From: Rhodospirillaceae bacterium
GTDB taxonomy: Bacteria > Pseudomonadota > Alphaproteobacteria > UBA8366
Direction: 5' to 3'
Length of the DNA stretch: 8,550 bases
Assembly: GCA_002722095.1 (NCBI GenBank)
Contig: PBKG01000004.1
Coordinates: 126,305 to 134,854, forward strand
Shown here piece after piece: positions 7,682 to 8,550 of the stretch; position 1 is the first letter of the stretch, and the number at the start of each line of letters is the position of its first letter. The position numbers were made by a program, and so were the translations under genes. Below the pieces are notes generated by a model. It worked only from the letters and a program-made list of their open reading frames with translations. It did not search any database and had not been told where the DNA came from.

Positions 7682-7950
7682 CGATACTGCGTGAATCCAG
7701 GAACGGTCGGTACATCCGCTTCGAAGGATTCTACGTTTTTAACGGACGCAAATCGCGGGCCTTCGTGACAACGTTGGACCATCGTCGCCACTCCTTCGTC
7801 AGAACCGGCAAACAAGGCTTCCACAGTTCCGTCCGGTAAATTCCTTACCCAACCATCCAGCGCCAGTTTGTTTGCTTCTCTTTCGGTCCAATAACGAAAT
7901 CCAACTCCTTGGACCCGACCGGAAATAATCACCCGCACCGCGCGGCTCAT
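7678..7950 (-). CDS. acyP: Acylphosphatase
   Basis: A 90-residue cytoplasmic enzyme that hydrolyses carboxyl-phosphate bonds such as acetyl phosphate or carbamoyl phosphate. The full family signature is present: the phosphate-binding loop GRVQGVGFR (11-19) with catalytic Arg19, then GWVRNLPDGTVEA (33-45) with catalytic Asn37. Length matches the usual 90-100 residues of the single-domain form. The start overlaps the pccA stop as ATGA, so translation is probably coupled to pccA. A GGAG lies 11 bases upstream, rather far. Its physiological substrate is unknown in most bacteria. The position invites the idea that it acts on carboxyphosphate or acyl phosphates formed near biotin carboxylase, but this is inference only. 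Confidence 0.95.
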   Translation of the reverse strand: MSRAVRVIISGRVQGVGFRYWTEREANKLALDGWVRNLPDGTVEALFAGSDEGVATMVQRCHEGPRFASVKNVESFEADVPTVPGFTQYR

Positions 7951-8550
7951 TCGTCATCAAACTCCAGAATAATTTGATCCGCATCCAAACTTTCGCCGGA
8001 TTCGGTGGCAATACTCTTGATACTTCCGTCGCGCTCGGCCCTGAGCACATTCTCCATTTTCATTGCTTCGACCACGGCCAGTTCTTCCCCTGCCTTCACT
8101 TGATCGCCCTTCGAAACCGCAAGCCGAACCAATAAGCCCGGCATCGGCGACAGGAGGAATTTCGATAGATCGGGCATTTCCTTGATTGGCATACGCCGGA
8201 AAAGCGCAGCTCTTTTCGGCGACAAAATCACAAGATCTAGTGAATGAATTCCGGACGCCAATCGGTATCCCAGTGCGGTTTCGGCAATTTCAAACGTTTC
8301 CACGCTACCGTTAAGGCGGCCTGAAAAACTCGGAAAACCCGGCCGCCAGCGCGACTTCACCTCCACGGCCTCACCACCAACGGAAATTTCGGCATCTTGC
8401 CCTTCCAATGCGGCTTCGATGTCAACGCCTTCACCGTCGGGGCCACCGATAACCGCGGTGTAGAAAACGCGAACCGAACTATCGTTGCGACACTCCGTCT
8501 TGGCTTTCGCATACGCCGCGACAGCAACAAACCTTGCAAGCAAGTCTCCC
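7947..8550 (-). CDS. pccA: Propionyl-CoA carboxylase biotin-containing (alpha) subunit, C-terminal part
   Basis: The frame is open at the right edge; about 200 C-terminal residues are visible. The enzyme carboxylates propionyl-CoA to methylmalonyl-CoA, the route by which Val, Ile, Met and odd-chain fatty acid products enter the TCA cycle. The visible part holds the tail of the biotin carboxylase core region, a beta-rich middle segment matching the BT (holoenzyme assembly) domain of PccA, and a biotinyl domain. The latter opens with LSPMPGLLVRLAV and carries AMKMENVLRAERDG, whose Lys (codon 8058-8060) is the biotin attachment site. MPGLLV together with ENVLRAERDG is the alphaproteobacterial PccA pattern and differs from methylcrotonyl-CoA carboxylase, which usually has EH or similar after MKM. 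The ATP-grasp catalytic region lies outside, so alpha-subunit identity rests on the C-terminus. It overlaps acyP by four bases. Confidence 0.9.
   Translation of the reverse strand, partial: GDLLARFVAVAAYAKAKTECRNDSSVRVFYTAVIGGPDGEGVDIEAALEGQDAEISVGGEAVEVKSRWRPGFPSFSGRLNGSVETFEIAETALGYRLASGIHSLDLVILSPKRAALFRRMPIKEMPDLSKFLLSPMPGLLVRLAVSKGDQVKAGEELAVVEAMKMENVLRAERDGSIKSIATESGESLDADQIILEFDDE

Noticed and set aside
7947..8550. Methylcrotonyl-CoA carboxylase alpha subunit as an alternative to PccA
   Set aside because: It would suit the nearby leucine-pathway dehydrogenase, but the biotinyl domain reads MPGLLV and MKMENVLRAERD, the PccA pattern. The two genes are also separated by oppositely oriented genes.

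Overview
The window is an ordinary bacterial chromosomal segment. The protein families, the tight gene packing, the PccA type and the large MaeB-type malic enzyme point to an alphaproteobacterium, possibly Rhodospirillales-like. That placement is inference from family resemblance and a moderate GC content (low-to-mid 50s % by eye). I see no insertion sequence, integrase, phage gene, CRISPR array or toxin-antitoxin pair. No gene-free stretch exceeds 80 bases.

Region 1 (1-5936, all minus strand; transcription runs from high to low coordinates). In transcription order: an NADP-dependent malic enzyme with a phosphotransacetylase-like C-terminal domain (maeB), an MgtE-type Mg2+ transporter (mgtE), an isovaleryl-CoA dehydrogenase (leucine catabolism), a short-chain dehydrogenase/reductase, and the N-terminal part of a 2-hydroxychromene-2-carboxylate isomerase-like protein that runs off the left edge. 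The gaps are 21, 9, 74 and 10 bases, so this looks like one or two co-transcribed units. The Shine-Dalgarno of the isovaleryl-CoA dehydrogenase overlaps the mgtE stop codon.

Region 2 (5995-6141). A complete tRNA-Leu with anticodon GAG and encoded CCA lies on the minus strand, 58 bases upstream of the preferred maeB start. A roughly 60-base divergent spacer separates it from lipB and holds an AT-rich patch that could serve as a -10 element.

Region 3 (6142-7681, plus strand). lipB (octanoyltransferase of lipoate biosynthesis) overlaps by 14 bases a gene for a predicted exported alpha/beta hydrolase with a recognisable Ser-Asp-His set but no known substrate.

Region 4 (7678-8550, minus strand). 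The C-terminus of a propionyl-CoA carboxylase biotin-carrying subunit (pccA, running off the right edge) overlaps an acylphosphatase gene through ATGA. The acylphosphatase meets the hydrolase tail to tail, and their stop codons overlap inside a TTAA.

Together the genes describe branched-chain amino acid and propionate carbon flow (isovaleryl-CoA dehydrogenase, PccA), C4 to C3 conversion at the malate node (MaeB), lipoylation of 2-oxoacid dehydrogenases (LipB) and Mg2+ supply. I did not find a convincing new biological system. The less explained items are the exported hydrolase, the isomerase/SDR pair beside the dehydrogenase, and the acylphosphatase coupled to pccA.
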